64,000 bases of DNA from Solobacterium sp. (GCA_024693325.1 JAILLA010000073.1:1-64000), one strand, 5' to 3'; numbered from the stretch's first letter, positions 7,577 to 17,308 are shown. Program-made: numbers and translations. Notes: generated by a model not told the origin, from the sequence alone.

Positions 7577-10500
7577 TTACTGAAGCGGTGTTTTGGTGAT
7601 CTTGAAGGTGATCTTCTTTGTGCCCCAGTATTCGCCCTTGCCGCGGATCGTCATGGATGCCGTACCGATCAGCCAGTTGTTGCGGATATCGATGATCTCG
7701 TAATCATCCTCCGTCAGAACAGTCTTTCCGAGGGTAACGGTGACCGGCGGAACGATATTCCAGTCATTTCCGAGATAGACGGCTTTACCGTCATTGACCT
7801 TGACCTTGGCTGAAGCGATCTTCTTTGCCTTGGAAACCATACGGTAGTTCATATGGATCATTGAATCGCGTTCATCTTCATAGGTGAAGATATAGTTCGG
7901 ATTCAGCATCTCAACTCTCGCGCCGACATGGATGACGGCACCGAGCGGAACATCTGCACCATCAGGGATCGGTTCATCCTTGGAATGACGGATCACGCCG
8001 TCTTCATCGAACCAGTCCTCTCCATACCAGTAGCGTATTTCAAGTATCTTGTAATCTTTCCCGTTCTTCAGTGCTTTGCCGTTGTCGTAGATAACAGGAA
8101 CTGACTTGAAGTAATTTGCTTTGCCTTTTGCGTTGTATACCACATCAGCTGCCGCTGCAGTCAGCGGGCATCTCCATTCATAGAGCTGTCCGACATCAGC
8201 AGGAACGACCGTAAATGTTACAGCGTTCTGCAGCTTGCCTTTGTAGAAGCCTTTTCCGGTGATCGTTGCGGAAGCCTGTGCACCGACTGTTTTGTTGTTT
8301 GAGTAGGTGACAGTATAGTCTTTTCCTTCCGCAAGCTCATGCTCGGGATTCCATGGCATCTCAACGATGACCCGGAGCTCCGGCTTAGCGCCGCTGGAAG
8401 AGTACTGGACTTTATTATCTTCGGCATCACGTAAGGAGACATGCAGTTTCCCTGCGTTATTCAGTGAAGCCAGATCAGCGGAAACGATCTTGATCGTCTG
8501 TGTGATCTGTCCTGTATAGCCGCGTTCAGGTCTGCCGGCAAATGTGATCTTGAAGGACCCGAGCCTTCCGTTGTAGTTGTCGACGAAGATCACGTAGTCA
8601 TCCGGGTCGATCACGTTGCCGCTCTTATCCTTCAACTGGACTGAAGATGCGTTTCCATCAACGGAAAGCTTGCTGAGATCAGGCTCCCATCTCCGGTTTC
8701 CTTCTTCGTCAATGTATTCATTGAACAGCTGGAAGTAATTGTGTTCGTTCAGTTCGACCGTGGTCTTCATGCCGGAAACGGATGCTGTTTTGGAGGAGAT
8801 GTTCAGGATCGGAGCGATCGTAAAGGTGACTTGTTTGGAACCGACGACGTAATAGTCTTTATGGACTGCATTTCTGTTGCCTTCAGCATTTTCCTCAAGC
8901 CCCATCCCGCTCAGTTGAAGCATGTTCTTCCCGGCTTTGAGATCTGAAGTCCAAATGATGAAGTCACCATCTTCGACAATTTCGGGGAATGGGGATTCGT
9001 TGTCACGAATCACAGCCGGCTTTAGCGCTTGCTTGCCAATCTTGACATGGATCTTTCCTTCTATGAAGAGCTTTTGGATCTCCTGCGGGTCATATCCTTC
9101 GTTGTACGCAAGCCTCAGCGTCCCGAGGGACTTCGACAGTTTCGCGTCGTTCATGTTGAACAGCATGACTTGGGACTGTTCACTGTTGAATACCTGGATC
9201 ATCGGCATTCCCATGCAGTACTCCTGGAATATTTCACTCTCAGGATCCATTTCGAAACCGGCGATCTTCTGGCTTGTTTCCTTCGGTACGACGACTGCAC
9301 GGTAGTTTCCGCTGCGGTCTGCCGGGATCTGGCTGACAGGTTCACCGAACTTTTCCCAATATCCCGGATGCGTATCATCGGTGCCGTTCATCGGATAATA
9401 GAGGATCGTGTAATCGGTACCTGCTTTCAGGGCTGCTTTTTTGCCGCTGCGTGAGATGAGTGCAGCAGTGATCTTCGGAACAACGGATTTTGTTGAAGCA
9501 GTCGTTATGAATGACGGCGTCGTTGTTGTGACAGACAGGTCAGTGTCAAACTCCCTGACTCTGTCTATCGGCATCTTGCCGATAGAGAATGTCTGTTTGT
9601 ATGACTTTGTATATTCCCCAAGTCCTGTGATCGTAACTGTCGGAGCTTTCTTGGCCGTGGCGAGGGCAGGATTCACATTGTTGGAATAGGTGACTTTGTA
9701 ATCCATTCCTTCGCCGAGCTGATGCGTTCCGTACCAGACACGGATGTTATCGAATGTGATCTTATCTCCTGTATAAGGTACTTCCTCCGGGATACCGAAG
9801 ACATGGAGCGTATTCTTCAGATCGGCCGGTGTCAGACCGTTGTCAATAATGTACTGTCTGTATTCTTCATCCCAGATCTCATCTTCAAATGAATTGTTGC
9901 GGACGCGGAGTCTTGCGATGAGCAGATCGGAATCCTGCCAGCCTTCCTTGCGGGCGTATGCCGCAAGCCACATCGTGCTGTTTCCGAAATAAGGGGACAT
10001 CACCTTGAACTGGCTGTGATATTTCTGTGTTTCTTCAGAAGCCAGCAGTTCTTCTCCTGTATGAGGCAGGTCATCCGGTTCTGTTTCGTCTTCCGTATAC
10101 CAGACGCGATAGAAGATGTCGGGTGAATCGGTATTGTTGACCTGGATATAAACATCTTCATTGTTCTGCCATTGCCGTTCATTGTATTCAATGTTTTTCC
10201 ATTCATCCCATTCAAGCTTCTGCTGTCCCCGGACTTCAACATAGGTGTATCCTTCCGTACGCCATCCGGTGGAATCAAGATCAACACGGAAATGAATCTG
10301 TGCATTGCCTTCCCTGACAGGAGTCAGCTGATAAGTGAACTGTGTCTTTCCGGCATTTTCAGATGTCTTTTCCACTGTGAACGGCCAGTCTTCCGGATCA
10401 AGCGGGAAGTTATCTTCTTCCTCTTCACCTGTGTTCCAGACCTCAACGACCGGTTCTTTTCCTGCGGCCTTACCTTTCAGTGTGACAGTGACTTCGCCGC

Positions 10501-13291
10501 TTCCCTGAGAAGTGCTTCCCTCTAAATAGGTCAGCGGGATCCAGTCTTTATCAGTTTCTACGAAGCGTGTGACGTATACAGTAACGGTCGTCTTGACCTT
10601 GCCTTCGGAGAATGTCAGTGTCGCAGTTCCTTCTTTATCAAACGTTTCATAGAAATACATCGCTTCGTTGGATTCATTGCGCTCGATACTGATGATCGAA
10701 GGATCGGAGCTGCTGTAGGAAATACGCGCAGGATCGACTGTTTCAGGCGTCAGGCTGATCCAGATCACACCGCGGTTGTGAGGTTCCACGTTCAACGGAC
10801 TTTCCGCTGTGATCTTCTGCAGTTTGACATCCTCACATACCTGGACCATCAGGCAGGGGATCGTCAGGTCTTTTCTCTTATCATTGGGGTCTTTGCTGGT
10901 GAGGACGATGTCCGTCTTACCTGCAGACAGAGGTCTGACAATATATTCAGTTCTGCCTTTATCATCAACATTGTCTGTTTTCTCCAATGCCGCAACAGAT
11001 TCATCTGCGATATGGAATTCATAATCCAGGTTCCAGTCCCTGACTGGTCCTTCCGGAGCCAGCCAGATACTCTGCGGTTCAGCATTGACATCTGCAAACT
11101 TCAGAGGACCGCGGTCGGAATCATACCATCTTACGATATGCAGGAAGACCTCGCATCTTGCGATCTCTTCATCGTTGACTTTCAGGATTCCCCGGACACT
11201 CAGATCGCCGACATCGGCTGTATAAAGTACGGGTTCTCCATCTTTGATATTGATCGCAGCCATGCCGGGATCATCTGATTCCCAGATAATGTCGTTGATT
11301 GTCGCGCCTTCATAGTTCAGGACATAATCAAGCGGAAGTTCCGTCCACTCAGGAACGAACATTTCCGGATATCCGAATGAGAAGGCACCTGCTTCATTCG
11401 TGACATGAAGGACAGCTTTGGCATCACTGCCTTCTTTATAGAAAGTAATGTCTGCTTCACCTGATTCCTGTCCGCCATGGATCAGGAATACATAAGGACT
11501 CATGTCTTCGGGACCGCGTGTCGCCACAGCAACATCCGGGTCTGATGTTGTCATCTGGATCGTGAACGGCATGATAGAGTCCGGCTCAAGGACGACAACG
11601 ACCGGGACCGGACTGTCTCCTGCTCCAATGTGAAGCTCTGTTATAGGTTCATCATCCATTGAATGGATCGTGATATCTGCAAGTTCTGCGCCAGGATCGC
11701 ATACGACCACGTCCAGGACAATGATATTGTCCATTGTTCTTTGCGGATCATTGGGATCATCCATACGTACAGCAAGCTCTGTAGTGCCCGGACCGGCAGG
11801 ATCAACTGTAACTGTCTTTGTATCGCCGTCACCATCACAGGAGACCTCGGCAATACTTTCATCGAGCGAATAAACAGTATATGCCTGTCCTGCCGCGTCA
11901 TTCACTGCCTTGATATGGAAAGTCATCGGCTCCTGGCCCGCGTTCTCGAACATCATTCCCGGGATATCCGGTTCAAACCATTTGGCGACGGTAACTGTCA
12001 TCGTATCGGTGAATTCTGTCTCACCTAAATGCAGCGTACCGGTGATAACAGCTTCTCCCTCCTGTTTTGTTGAAACGTAAAGGTCATCGTCATCATCTTC
12101 GATCAGTGCGACATTCTCGTCGGAGCTTTCCCATGTTACATTCTGAACATCAATTCCTTCCGGCAGTGTATACGGTACTTCATACTGCTTTTCGTACCAT
12201 ACAGGCAGCTTCACGGATTTCAGAGAGAAGGGATTTTCGTTATTGAAATGAACAGTCAGGGCTGCAGTCACGTCACCGCTTCCGGCACGGATGATCGCAT
12301 CTTCATTTCCGGGCTGCAGCGGAAAGATATCAACGAAAAGCGGATTGTCTTCCCACGGAGATGCTTCCGCAGCCGTTTCATCGGAACTGCTGAAACTGAG
12401 ATCCAAAGGATTGTATGTTTCCGGGACCAGTCTCAGCTTCAGGGTATAAGGATCATAAGTATTCATTGTGATCTCAGTGACCGGTTCACCGGTAAACGGA
12501 TCGATGAATTCAATGGATTCCAAAGGCCCATCCGAGCATACGGTAATATCCTGACAGGGGATGGTTACCTGGTCTGTTCCGTCCGGATCATTCGGATCGC
12601 TTACCAGCATGACCAGCTGAGTGATGCCCGGACTGACCGGAGTGACACGGTAAAGAGTTCCTTTTACGTCGTCATATTCACCGGTTTTTTCAACGGTAAC
12701 GATATCCGTGTTGCTGCTCTGAATAGTGAACTCTTTGTCCAAAAGGAGGCCGAGTGTTTTGAACCAGACATCCTCCGGCTCATTATCGGAGAATATGATT
12801 GAAGTTGAAGTCGCAGCAAACCACTGGTGGATCACGACATGCATGACCTGCGTACTGATCGTGATGCCATCAACGACCAGTGTACCGGTGATGTCCGCTT
12901 CGCCCTCAGGTCCAAACCGGAACAACGGTCCCTCACTGACATCAACCAGGTCCGGATTATTAGTCTCCCATCTGACATCATCAATGGAAGCCCCAATCAG
13001 CGTATACTGCTTCAGTTCATAACCGGACCACATGGGTACCTGGATCTCCTGCGGCAGTATGAAGATGATCTCTTCTTCGGGATCATCACCGATTTCGGGT
13101 GTTTCAATATCACCGCCCGAAAATACTTCTGCAGGTTCCTCTTCTGCAGGCTGTGGCTGTTCCTCAATGAGGACTGTTTCCTCCTCAGCTGTCTCTTCTG
13201 AAGGGACTTCTTCTGCCCGTACCTGCGTATTTCCCGCAAGCATCATGACAGAAAGAAGGATCGAAAAGAATTTCCTGAATGATCTGTTCAT
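7577..13291 (-). CDS. Giant secreted Ig-like/MBG-repeat surface protein (1904 residues)
   Basis: The start at 13291 is chosen because AAAGGAAG precedes it and a signal peptide follows at once (NRSFRKFF...LSVMMLAGNTQVRA, residues 2-26); an upstream in-frame ATG at 13327 lies in the leader. Residues 27-60 are Glu/Pro-rich. Three related units of about 280 residues follow. Each starts VPxWxE or similar with a WES(S/D)D(P/E) strand pair, includes a DPND motif, and has a single V(C)(S/D/E)D cysteine site, as in bacterial Ig-like (Big2-type) domains. From about residue 1200 the protein changes to modules with YTVTYSNN...ATITGKGFYKG, the type seen in the protein ending at 852. No LPXTG, SLH or membrane anchor is visible. 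Probably an adhesin or wall-associated scaffold (inference). Confidence 0.85.
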   Translation of the reverse strand: MNRSFRKFFSILLSVMMLAGNTQVRAEEVPSEETAEEETVLIEEQPQPAEEEPAEVFSGGDIETPEIGDDPEEEIIFILPQEIQVPMWSGYELKQYTLIGASIDDVRWETNNPDLVDVSEGPLFRFGPEGEADITGTLVVDGITISTQVMHVVIHQWFAATSTSIIFSDNEPEDVWFKTLGLLLDKEFTIQSSNTDIVTVEKTGEYDDVKGTLYRVTPVSPGITQLVMLVSDPNDPDGTDQVTIPCQDITVCSDGPLESIEFIDPFTGEPVTEITMNTYDPYTLKLRLVPETYNPLDLSFSSSDETAAEASPWEDNPLFVDIFPLQPGNEDAIIRAGSGDVTAALTVHFNNENPFSLKSVKLPVWYEKQYEVPYTLPEGIDVQNVTWESSDENVALIEDDDDDLYVSTKQEGEAVITGTLHLGETEFTDTMTVTVAKWFEPDIPGMMFENAGQEPMTFHIKAVNDAAGQAYTVYSLDESIAEVSCDGDGDTKTVTVDPAGPGTTELAVRMDDPNDPQRTMDNIIVLDVVVCDPGAELADITIHSMDDEPITELHIGAGDSPVPVVVVLEPDSIMPFTIQMTTSDPDVAVATRGPEDMSPYVFLIHGGQESGEADITFYKEGSDAKAVLHVTNEAGAFSFGYPEMFVPEWTELPLDYVLNYEGATINDIIWESDDPGMAAINIKDGEPVLYTADVGDLSVRGILKVNDEEIARCEVFLHIVRWYDSDRGPLKFADVNAEPQSIWLAPEGPVRDWNLDYEFHIADESVAALEKTDNVDDKGRTEYIVRPLSAGKTDIVLTSKDPNDKRKDLTIPCLMVQVCEDVKLQKITAESPLNVEPHNRGVIWISLTPETVDPARISYSSSDPSIISIERNESNEAMYFYETFDKEGTATLTFSEGKVKTTVTVYVTRFVETDKDWIPLTYLEGSTSQGSGEVTVTLKGKAAGKEPVVEVWNTGEEEEDNFPLDPEDWPFTVEKTSENAGKTQFTYQLTPVREGNAQIHFRVDLDSTGWRTEGYTYVEVRGQQKLEWDEWKNIEYNERQWQNNEDVYIQVNNTDSPDIFYRVWYTEDETEPDDLPHTGEELLASEETQKYHSQFKVMSPYFGNSTMWLAAYARKEGWQDSDLLIARLRVRNNSFEDEIWDEEYRQYIIDNGLTPADLKNTLHVFGIPEEVPYTGDKITFDNIRVWYGTHQLGEGMDYKVTYSNNVNPALATAKKAPTVTITGLGEYTKSYKQTFSIGKMPIDRVREFDTDLSVTTTTPSFITTASTKSVVPKITAALISRSGKKAALKAGTDYTILYYPMNGTDDTHPGYWEKFGEPVSQIPADRSGNYRAVVVPKETSQKIAGFEMDPESEIFQEYCMGMPMIQVFNSEQSQVMLFNMNDAKLSKSLGTLRLAYNEGYDPQEIQKLFIEGKIHVKIGKQALKPAVIRDNESPFPEIVEDGDFIIWTSDLKAGKNMLQLSGMGLEENAEGNRNAVHKDYYVVGSKQVTFTIAPILNISSKTASVSGMKTTVELNEHNYFQLFNEYIDEEGNRRWEPDLSKLSVDGNASSVQLKDKSGNVIDPDDYVIFVDNYNGRLGSFKITFAGRPERGYTGQITQTIKIVSADLASLNNAGKLHVSLRDAEDNKVQYSSSGAKPELRVIVEMPWNPEHELAEGKDYTVTYSNNKTVGAQASATITGKGFYKGKLQNAVTFTVVPADVGQLYEWRCPLTAAAADVVYNAKGKANYFKSVPVIYDNGKALKNGKDYKILEIRYWYGEDWFDEDGVIRHSKDEPIPDGADVPLGAVIHVGARVEMLNPNYIFTYEDERDSMIHMNYRMVSKAKKIASAKVKVNDGKAVYLGNDWNIVPPVTVTLGKTVLTEDDYEIIDIRNNWLIGTASMTIRGKGEYWGTKKITFKITKTPLQ

Positions 13292-13304
13292 ATGACTTCC
13301 TTTC

Positions 13305-13326
13305 TGATCTGCGATGACGCAGATCA
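13305..13326 (-). other. Hairpin in the leader of the giant surface-protein mRNA
   Basis: GATCTGCG-TCAT-CGCAGATC is a perfect 8-bp stem-loop ending seven bases before the AAAGGAAG ribosome site. It may stabilise the mRNA or modulate translation. TATATT or TATTAAT farther upstream on this strand are possible -10 boxes. Confidence 0.45.
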
Positions 13327-13434
13327 TTTGAATCCTATTAATACTAATATACAGGAAACATGTATGAATTTATGCAGAAACATCAATTGAACAGCACAGC
13401 TGTTACGAATGTGTTGAAAACAGAATGAATAAAA

Positions 13435-13469
13435 GGCTCCCGAAAGCTGAATATCAGCTTCCCGGGAGC
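13435..13469 (-). terminator. Terminator of the HxlR-type regulator gene
   Basis: GCTCCCGGGAAGCTGA and the matching TCAGCTTTCGGGAGC pair around a two-base loop, followed on the minus strand by CTTTTATTC. Confidence 0.8.
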
Positions 13470-13501
13470 ACGATCTTATGTTATGGCTGATGATTTTATG
13501 C

Positions 13502-13828
13502 TTAACTGACTGCTTTCTGATACTCGTTTCCGAAACTTTCCATTGCAGAGATGATCGGACGCATGGATTCTCCGAGTTCGCTTAAAGAATATTCTACTTT
13601 CGGCGGGACTTCCGGATATACGGTACGGGTTATGATACCATCCTCTTCCATGGAACGGAGGGACTCTGTCAGGACTTTCTGGGAGATCCCGTCCAGGTCT
13701 CTCTTCAGTTCATTGAAGCGCCATGGCCGTGCCATCAGGTTGCGCAGGATCAGCAGTTTCCATTTACTGCCGATCAGCTGGACGGTAGTTGCGACAGGGC
13801 ACAGCGGGAGCTGGTCTTTTGTTTTCAT
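13502..13828 (-). CDS. HxlR-family winged-helix transcriptional regulator
   Basis: 108 residues from the ATG at 13828, which has GGAAGGAGAATCACA before it; the longer upstream frame lacks a ribosome site. The HxlR signature is present: CPVATTVQLIGSKWKLLILR (near residues 10-29) with one Cys at the N-terminus, then FNELKRDLDGISQKVLTESL and a wing at GIITRTVYPEVPPKVEYSL. The family includes redox or electrophile sensors such as YodB and CatR that use the N-terminal Cys. It is divergent from a nitroreductase gene, a classic arrangement in which the regulator represses the flavoenzyme. Two inverted repeats lie in the shared promoter region. Confidence 0.88.
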   Translation of the reverse strand: MKTKDQLPLCPVATTVQLIGSKWKLLILRNLMARPWRFNELKRDLDGISQKVLTESLRSMEEDGIITRTVYPEVPPKVEYSLSELGESMRPIISAMESFGNEYQKAVS

Positions 13829-13892
13829 TGTGATTCTCCTTCCGGCAGCGAAGCCTGATCCCATATGCATTAACGGGAAGTATCTGTAATGC

Positions 13893-13918
13893 AACTATAA
13901 CAGAAGAAGGGCATAGTT
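13893..13918. promoter_or_regulatory. Inverted repeat between HxlR regulator and nitroreductase
   Basis: AACTAT and ATAGTT are separated by 14 bases. The site lies within the 164-bp divergent promoter region and may be bound by the HxlR-type dimer. Confidence 0.4.
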
Positions 13919-13922
13919 ACAA

Positions 13923-13938
13923 AAAAGTGCGTACTTTT
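13923..13938. promoter_or_regulatory. Candidate HxlR operator palindrome
   Basis: AAAAGT-GCGT-ACTTTT is a perfect 6-bp-arm inverted repeat 38 bases before the nitroreductase ribosome site. Its position suits repression of the nitroreductase gene and autoregulation. Confidence 0.45.
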
Positions 13939-13992
13939 CTCCTTTTTAAACATCATTGATAATGATGACGGAAAGAAAAGGAGATGCAGAAA

Positions 13993-14568
13993 ATGACAGA
14001 ACTGATCGAATTGATGAAAAACAGAAGAACCATCCGCAAATACAGACCCGAACAGATCAGTGAGGAAGAACTGCAGCTGATCCTGGAAGCCGGACAGTAC
14101 GCGCCGAGTGCGGGCGGAGCACAGAGTACAAAGATCGTCGCATTGCAGAACAGAACACTGTCAGAAAAACTGGGAAAGATCAATGTCGGGCTCATGAAGC
14201 GTCGTGAAGGAGCACATGTTTCCGATGAACAGCCGAGCATTATCGATGACCCGTCGATCCCGAGCGGATTCTACGGGGCACCTACAGTATGTGTGATCTT
14301 CAGCAAAACAGAAAGTTCCTACAGTATTGCGGATTCCTTCTGCACTGCTGAGAATATGATCCTTGAAGCATATTCCCTGAATGTGTCTTCTGCCATTATA
14401 GGAAGGGCAGAGATGACGTTTGACAATGACCTCGGAAGAGAATTGATGAAAGAATGGGAGATCCCGGAGAACTATACTGCACGCTGCTTTGTGATCCTCG
14501 GATATCTGGATGGACCGTATCCGTCCATGAAACCGAGAAAAGAAAACAGGATCAGGATCATCCGCTGA
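13993..14568 (+). CDS. Nitroreductase-family FMN protein
   Basis: 191 residues. The start at 13993 is preferred because AAAGGAG lies nine bases upstream; the ATG at 13984 abuts that site. The nitroreductase N-terminus is clear: LMKNRRTIRKYRPEQIS, where the RRTIRKY arginines bind FMN phosphate, then LILEAGQYAPSAGGAQS. The C-terminal half has IPENYTARCFVILGYLDG. These enzymes use NAD(P)H to reduce nitro, quinone or enone substrates. The divergent HxlR regulator suggests induction by electrophiles or quinones. The true substrate is unknown. Confidence 0.88.
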   Translation: MTELIELMKNRRTIRKYRPEQISEEELQLILEAGQYAPSAGGAQSTKIVALQNRTLSEKLGKINVGLMKRREGAHVSDEQPSIIDDPSIPSGFYGAPTVCVIFSKTESSYSIADSFCTAENMILEAYSLNVSSAIIGRAEMTFDNDLGRELMKEWEIPENYTARCFVILGYLDGPYPSMKPRKENRIRIIR

Positions 14569-14632
14569 AGATCGTTCTGACAACATACAAGTGTTTGTAA
14601 TAAAATGGAGAAAAGAACAAGAGGAAAAGCAC

Positions 14633-15253
14633 ATGAAAAGGATCGTAGAGAACACAATCAATGAATTTGAGAACGTCCATACAGCAATGTCTGACGTACA
14701 GCTGGACGGAGAAAACACGATACGTGTTGTAAAGGCAGACAAGATCATGCTGTTTGATGAGAACACACTGGTCAGGTTGAAAGACTGTGATTTCCATAAC
14801 GGGACCATTAAGGTAAAGATGCTGAGCAGGCTTCTGCCGGACGCACCGGATTTCGCAAGAGGTTTTATCGGAATCGTATACAGGGTCAATGACACCAACA
14901 GTGAATTTGAGTCGTTCTATATCCGTCCGACAAACGGAATGACCGACGATCCTGTCAGGAGATCCCACGGATGCCAGTATTTCTCTTATCCGGGATATAC
15001 GTTCGCATACTTCAGGGAATTCAATATCACAGGATACGAAGCACCGATCCATAACGGTCTCAATGAATGGGTACAGCTGAAAGCCGTGATCAAAGATGAA
15101 ACGGCAGAATTCTATCTGAACGATGAAACAGAGCCTGTTCTCACTGTGAAGGATATGAAGCACGGGAAAGATGCGGACGGATCGGTCGGATTCTTCTCGG
15201 AGATCGGTACAGAAGCATTCTTCAAAGACCTGGAAATCGAATTTGATGACTGA
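14633..15253 (+). CDS. LamG/concanavalin-like beta-sandwich protein, cytoplasmic
   Basis: 206 residues from the ATG at 14633 with AGAGGA upstream. The alternation of short strands, with FARGFIGIVYRV, ESFYIRP, NEWVQLKAVIKDETAEFYLND and GSVGFFSEIGTEAFFKDLEI, is typical of LamG or DUF1080-like jelly-roll lectins. There is no signal peptide. It could bind or modify carbohydrate, but no catalytic residues are obvious. It stands alone with a terminator behind it. Confidence 0.6.
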   Translation: MKRIVENTINEFENVHTAMSDVQLDGENTIRVVKADKIMLFDENTLVRLKDCDFHNGTIKVKMLSRLLPDAPDFARGFIGIVYRVNDTNSEFESFYIRPTNGMTDDPVRRSHGCQYFSYPGYTFAYFREFNITGYEAPIHNGLNEWVQLKAVIKDETAEFYLNDETEPVLTVKDMKHGKDADGSVGFFSEIGTEAFFKDLEIEFDD

Positions 15254-15283
15254 TCAAAATAATTGATGAAAATATGATGTATG

Positions 15284-15326
15284 AAAAACCGGCTGCAGGA
15301 GTGATGAACACTGCGGCCGGTTTTTT
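15284..15326 (+). terminator. Terminator of the LamG-like gene
   Basis: ACCGGC(T)GCAG pairs with CTGC(G)GCCGGT, followed by TTTTTT. Confidence 0.8.
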
Positions 15327-15385
15327 GCCGGACTCCATAGGCATTGGATGACGATCCGAGTGGGTTTTATTGTGGGTAAAACATC

Positions 15386-15413
15386 AAAAAAGCCTTTAGA
15401 TAAAGGCTTTTTT
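15386..15413. terminator. Bidirectional terminator after tRNA-Val
   Basis: AAAAAAGCCTTTA and TAAAGGCTTTTTT flank a two-base loop. It has a U-tract on both strands and lies just past the tRNA 3' end. Confidence 0.8.
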
Positions 15414-15421
15414 GAAATATC

Positions 15422-15494
15422 TGAGCGCTAAGGGACTCGAACCCATGACCCCTTCCACGTCAAGGAAGTGCTCTCCCAACTGAGCTAAGCACTC
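15422..15494 (-). tRNA. tRNA-Val (anticodon GAC)
   Basis: 73 nt. The acceptor stem GAGTGCT pairs with AGCGCTC (one G-T pair), with discriminator A. The D arm is TAGCTCAGTTGGGAGAGC. The anticodon stem CTTCC/GGAAG surrounds loop TTGACGT, giving GAC, which reads GUC/GUU valine codons. The T arm is GGGTTCGAGTCCC. CCA is not encoded. TGATAGATT upstream on this strand could be its extended -10 box. Confidence 0.95.
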
Positions 15495-15727
15495 AGATGT
15501 GCTCTATTAATCTATCACAATTAGACGAATAAGAAAAGCATTAATTTACTTTATTGAGATACTTGTCATCAAACGCGTCATGACTCTGATTCTCTGAGAT
15601 ATGTTTTTGCAAAACCGCTTCTCGACAATCTTTGTTTATGTTGGAAATCAACTGTCAAAGTTATAAAATGAATTTAGAGAATTGATCGATCATGTTTTCA
15701 GAATGGTCATAATAACAGGAGGTAAAA
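15495..15727. other. Intergenic region between tRNA-Val and pgi
   Basis: AT-rich. It holds the leftward tRNA promoter near 15500-15530 and, toward 15685-15720, TTGATC and TCATAAT, which could be the pgi promoter. I see no open reading frame, repeat or recognised riboswitch. Confidence 0.5.
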
Positions 15728-17308
15728 ATGACTGATTGGAAAAATTTAGACACGCTGGCTTCATTCAAAGCACTCGAATCCGCTGCACGTGTTGATCTGC
15801 CGGAAGTAATGGCAGGTGAAAACGGTGCTGAACGTGTTAAGAAGTACAGCGTGCCGATGGCAGAAGGCCTCGTTTATAATTTCGCAGCGAAGGCTGTCAA
15901 TGATGAGATCCTTGCAGATCTTCAGAAACTCGCTGATGAGCAGGAACTTCTTGCAAAGTTCGAAGCACTTTACAATGGTGAAGTTGTCAACACAGGTGAA
16001 AAGCGTCTTGTTCTGCACCAGCTGTGCAGAGGACAGCTCGGCAATGATGTTATGGCTGACGGAGTCAACAAGCGTGAATTCTATGTAAAACAGCAGGAAA
16101 GGATCGCTGCTTTCGCTAAGAAGGTCCATGACGGAGAGATCACAAACGCTGACGGTGAAAAGTTCACAACAGTCGTACAGATCGGTATCGGCGGAAGTGA
16201 CCTTGGTCCCCGTGCGATCTACATCGCTCTTGAGAACTGGGCAAAGACAAACGGCAAGCTGAAGATGAATGCAGCATTCATCTCCAACGTTGACCCGGAT
16301 GACGCTGCAGGCGTTCTCGGAAACATCGATGTCAAGCATTCCCTGTTCGTACTCGTATCCAAATCCGGTACAACACTGGAAACACTGACCAACGAATCAT
16401 TCGTCAAGAACGCCCTGACAGAAGCCGGTCTTGATCCCAGCAAGCATATGATCGCTGTTACAAGCGAGACTTCACCTCTGGCAAAGAACGAGGGATACCT
16501 CGATGCATTCTTCATGGATGACTACATCGGCGGACGTTATTCCTCTTCATCAGCAGTCGGCGGTGCAGTGCTCTCACTGGCATTCGGACCTGAAGTATTT
16601 GCTGAATTCCTGGACGGCGCAGCTGAAACAGACAAACTCTGCAAAGAACCCAATGTCTGCAAGAACGCAGCTCTGCTCGATGCACTGATCGGTGTCTATG
16701 AGCGCAATGTACTGGGCTTCGAGAACACAGCAGTTCTGCCGTATTCCCAGGCTCTGAGCAGATTCCCTGCACACCTGCAGCAGCTGGATATGGAATCTAA
16801 CGGCAAGTCCGTCAACCGCTTCGGCGAGCCTGTTGCTTATCCTACAGGACCGATCATCTTCGGTGAACCCGGCACAAACGGACAGCATTCCTTCTATCAG
16901 CTCCTGCACCAGGGCACAAACATCGTTCCGATGCAGTTCATCGGTTTCCGCAACTCCCAGATCGGCTCTGACGTCCTGATCCAGGGAAGCACAAGCCAGC
17001 AGAAACTGAGCGCAAACGTAGCAGCACAGATCGTTGCGTTTGCATGCGGCAAGGATGACGCAAACCTGAACAAGAAGTTCGCAGGCGGACGTCCTTCCAG
17101 CATCATCATCGGCGACCAGCTGACACCGAGAACACTTGGCGCGCTGCTTGCTCACTTTGAAAACAAAGTCATGTTCCAGGGCTTCGCATGGAATGTCAAC
17201 AGCTTCGACCAGGAAGGCGTACAGCTGGGTAAAGTTCTTGCAAAGAAAGTCCTTGCACACGATACAGACGGCGCACTGGCAGAATACAGTGCACTGCTCA
17301 ACATCTGA
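15728..17308 (+). CDS. pgi: Glucose-6-phosphate isomerase
   Basis: 526 residues. It interconverts glucose 6-phosphate and fructose 6-phosphate in glycolysis. Family hallmarks are QIGIGGSDLGPRAIYIAL, VSKSGTTLETLTNE (phosphate-binding SGTT), GGRYSSSSAVGG, the catalytic-Glu block QLDMESNGKSV, and IIFGEPGTNGQHSFYQLLHQ. The length and motifs match the long PGI type (E. coli-like, about 550) rather than the 450-residue Bacillus type. CAGGAGG lies upstream. Codon use is strongly biased, as expected for an abundant enzyme. Confidence 0.97.
   Translation: MTDWKNLDTLASFKALESAARVDLPEVMAGENGAERVKKYSVPMAEGLVYNFAAKAVNDEILADLQKLADEQELLAKFEALYNGEVVNTGEKRLVLHQLCRGQLGNDVMADGVNKREFYVKQQERIAAFAKKVHDGEITNADGEKFTTVVQIGIGGSDLGPRAIYIALENWAKTNGKLKMNAAFISNVDPDDAAGVLGNIDVKHSLFVLVSKSGTTLETLTNESFVKNALTEAGLDPSKHMIAVTSETSPLAKNEGYLDAFFMDDYIGGRYSSSSAVGGAVLSLAFGPEVFAEFLDGAAETDKLCKEPNVCKNAALLDALIGVYERNVLGFENTAVLPYSQALSRFPAHLQQLDMESNGKSVNRFGEPVAYPTGPIIFGEPGTNGQHSFYQLLHQGTNIVPMQFIGFRNSQIGSDVLIQGSTSQQKLSANVAAQIVAFACGKDDANLNKKFAGGRPSSIIIGDQLTPRTLGALLAHFENKVMFQGFAWNVNSFDQEGVQLGKVLAKKVLAHDTDGALAEYSALLNI

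Noticed and set aside
7577..7700. LPXTG sorting signal at the end of the giant surface protein
   Set aside because: The C-terminus ends in a repeat module and KTPLQ, with no LPXTG, hydrophobic tail or basic end.
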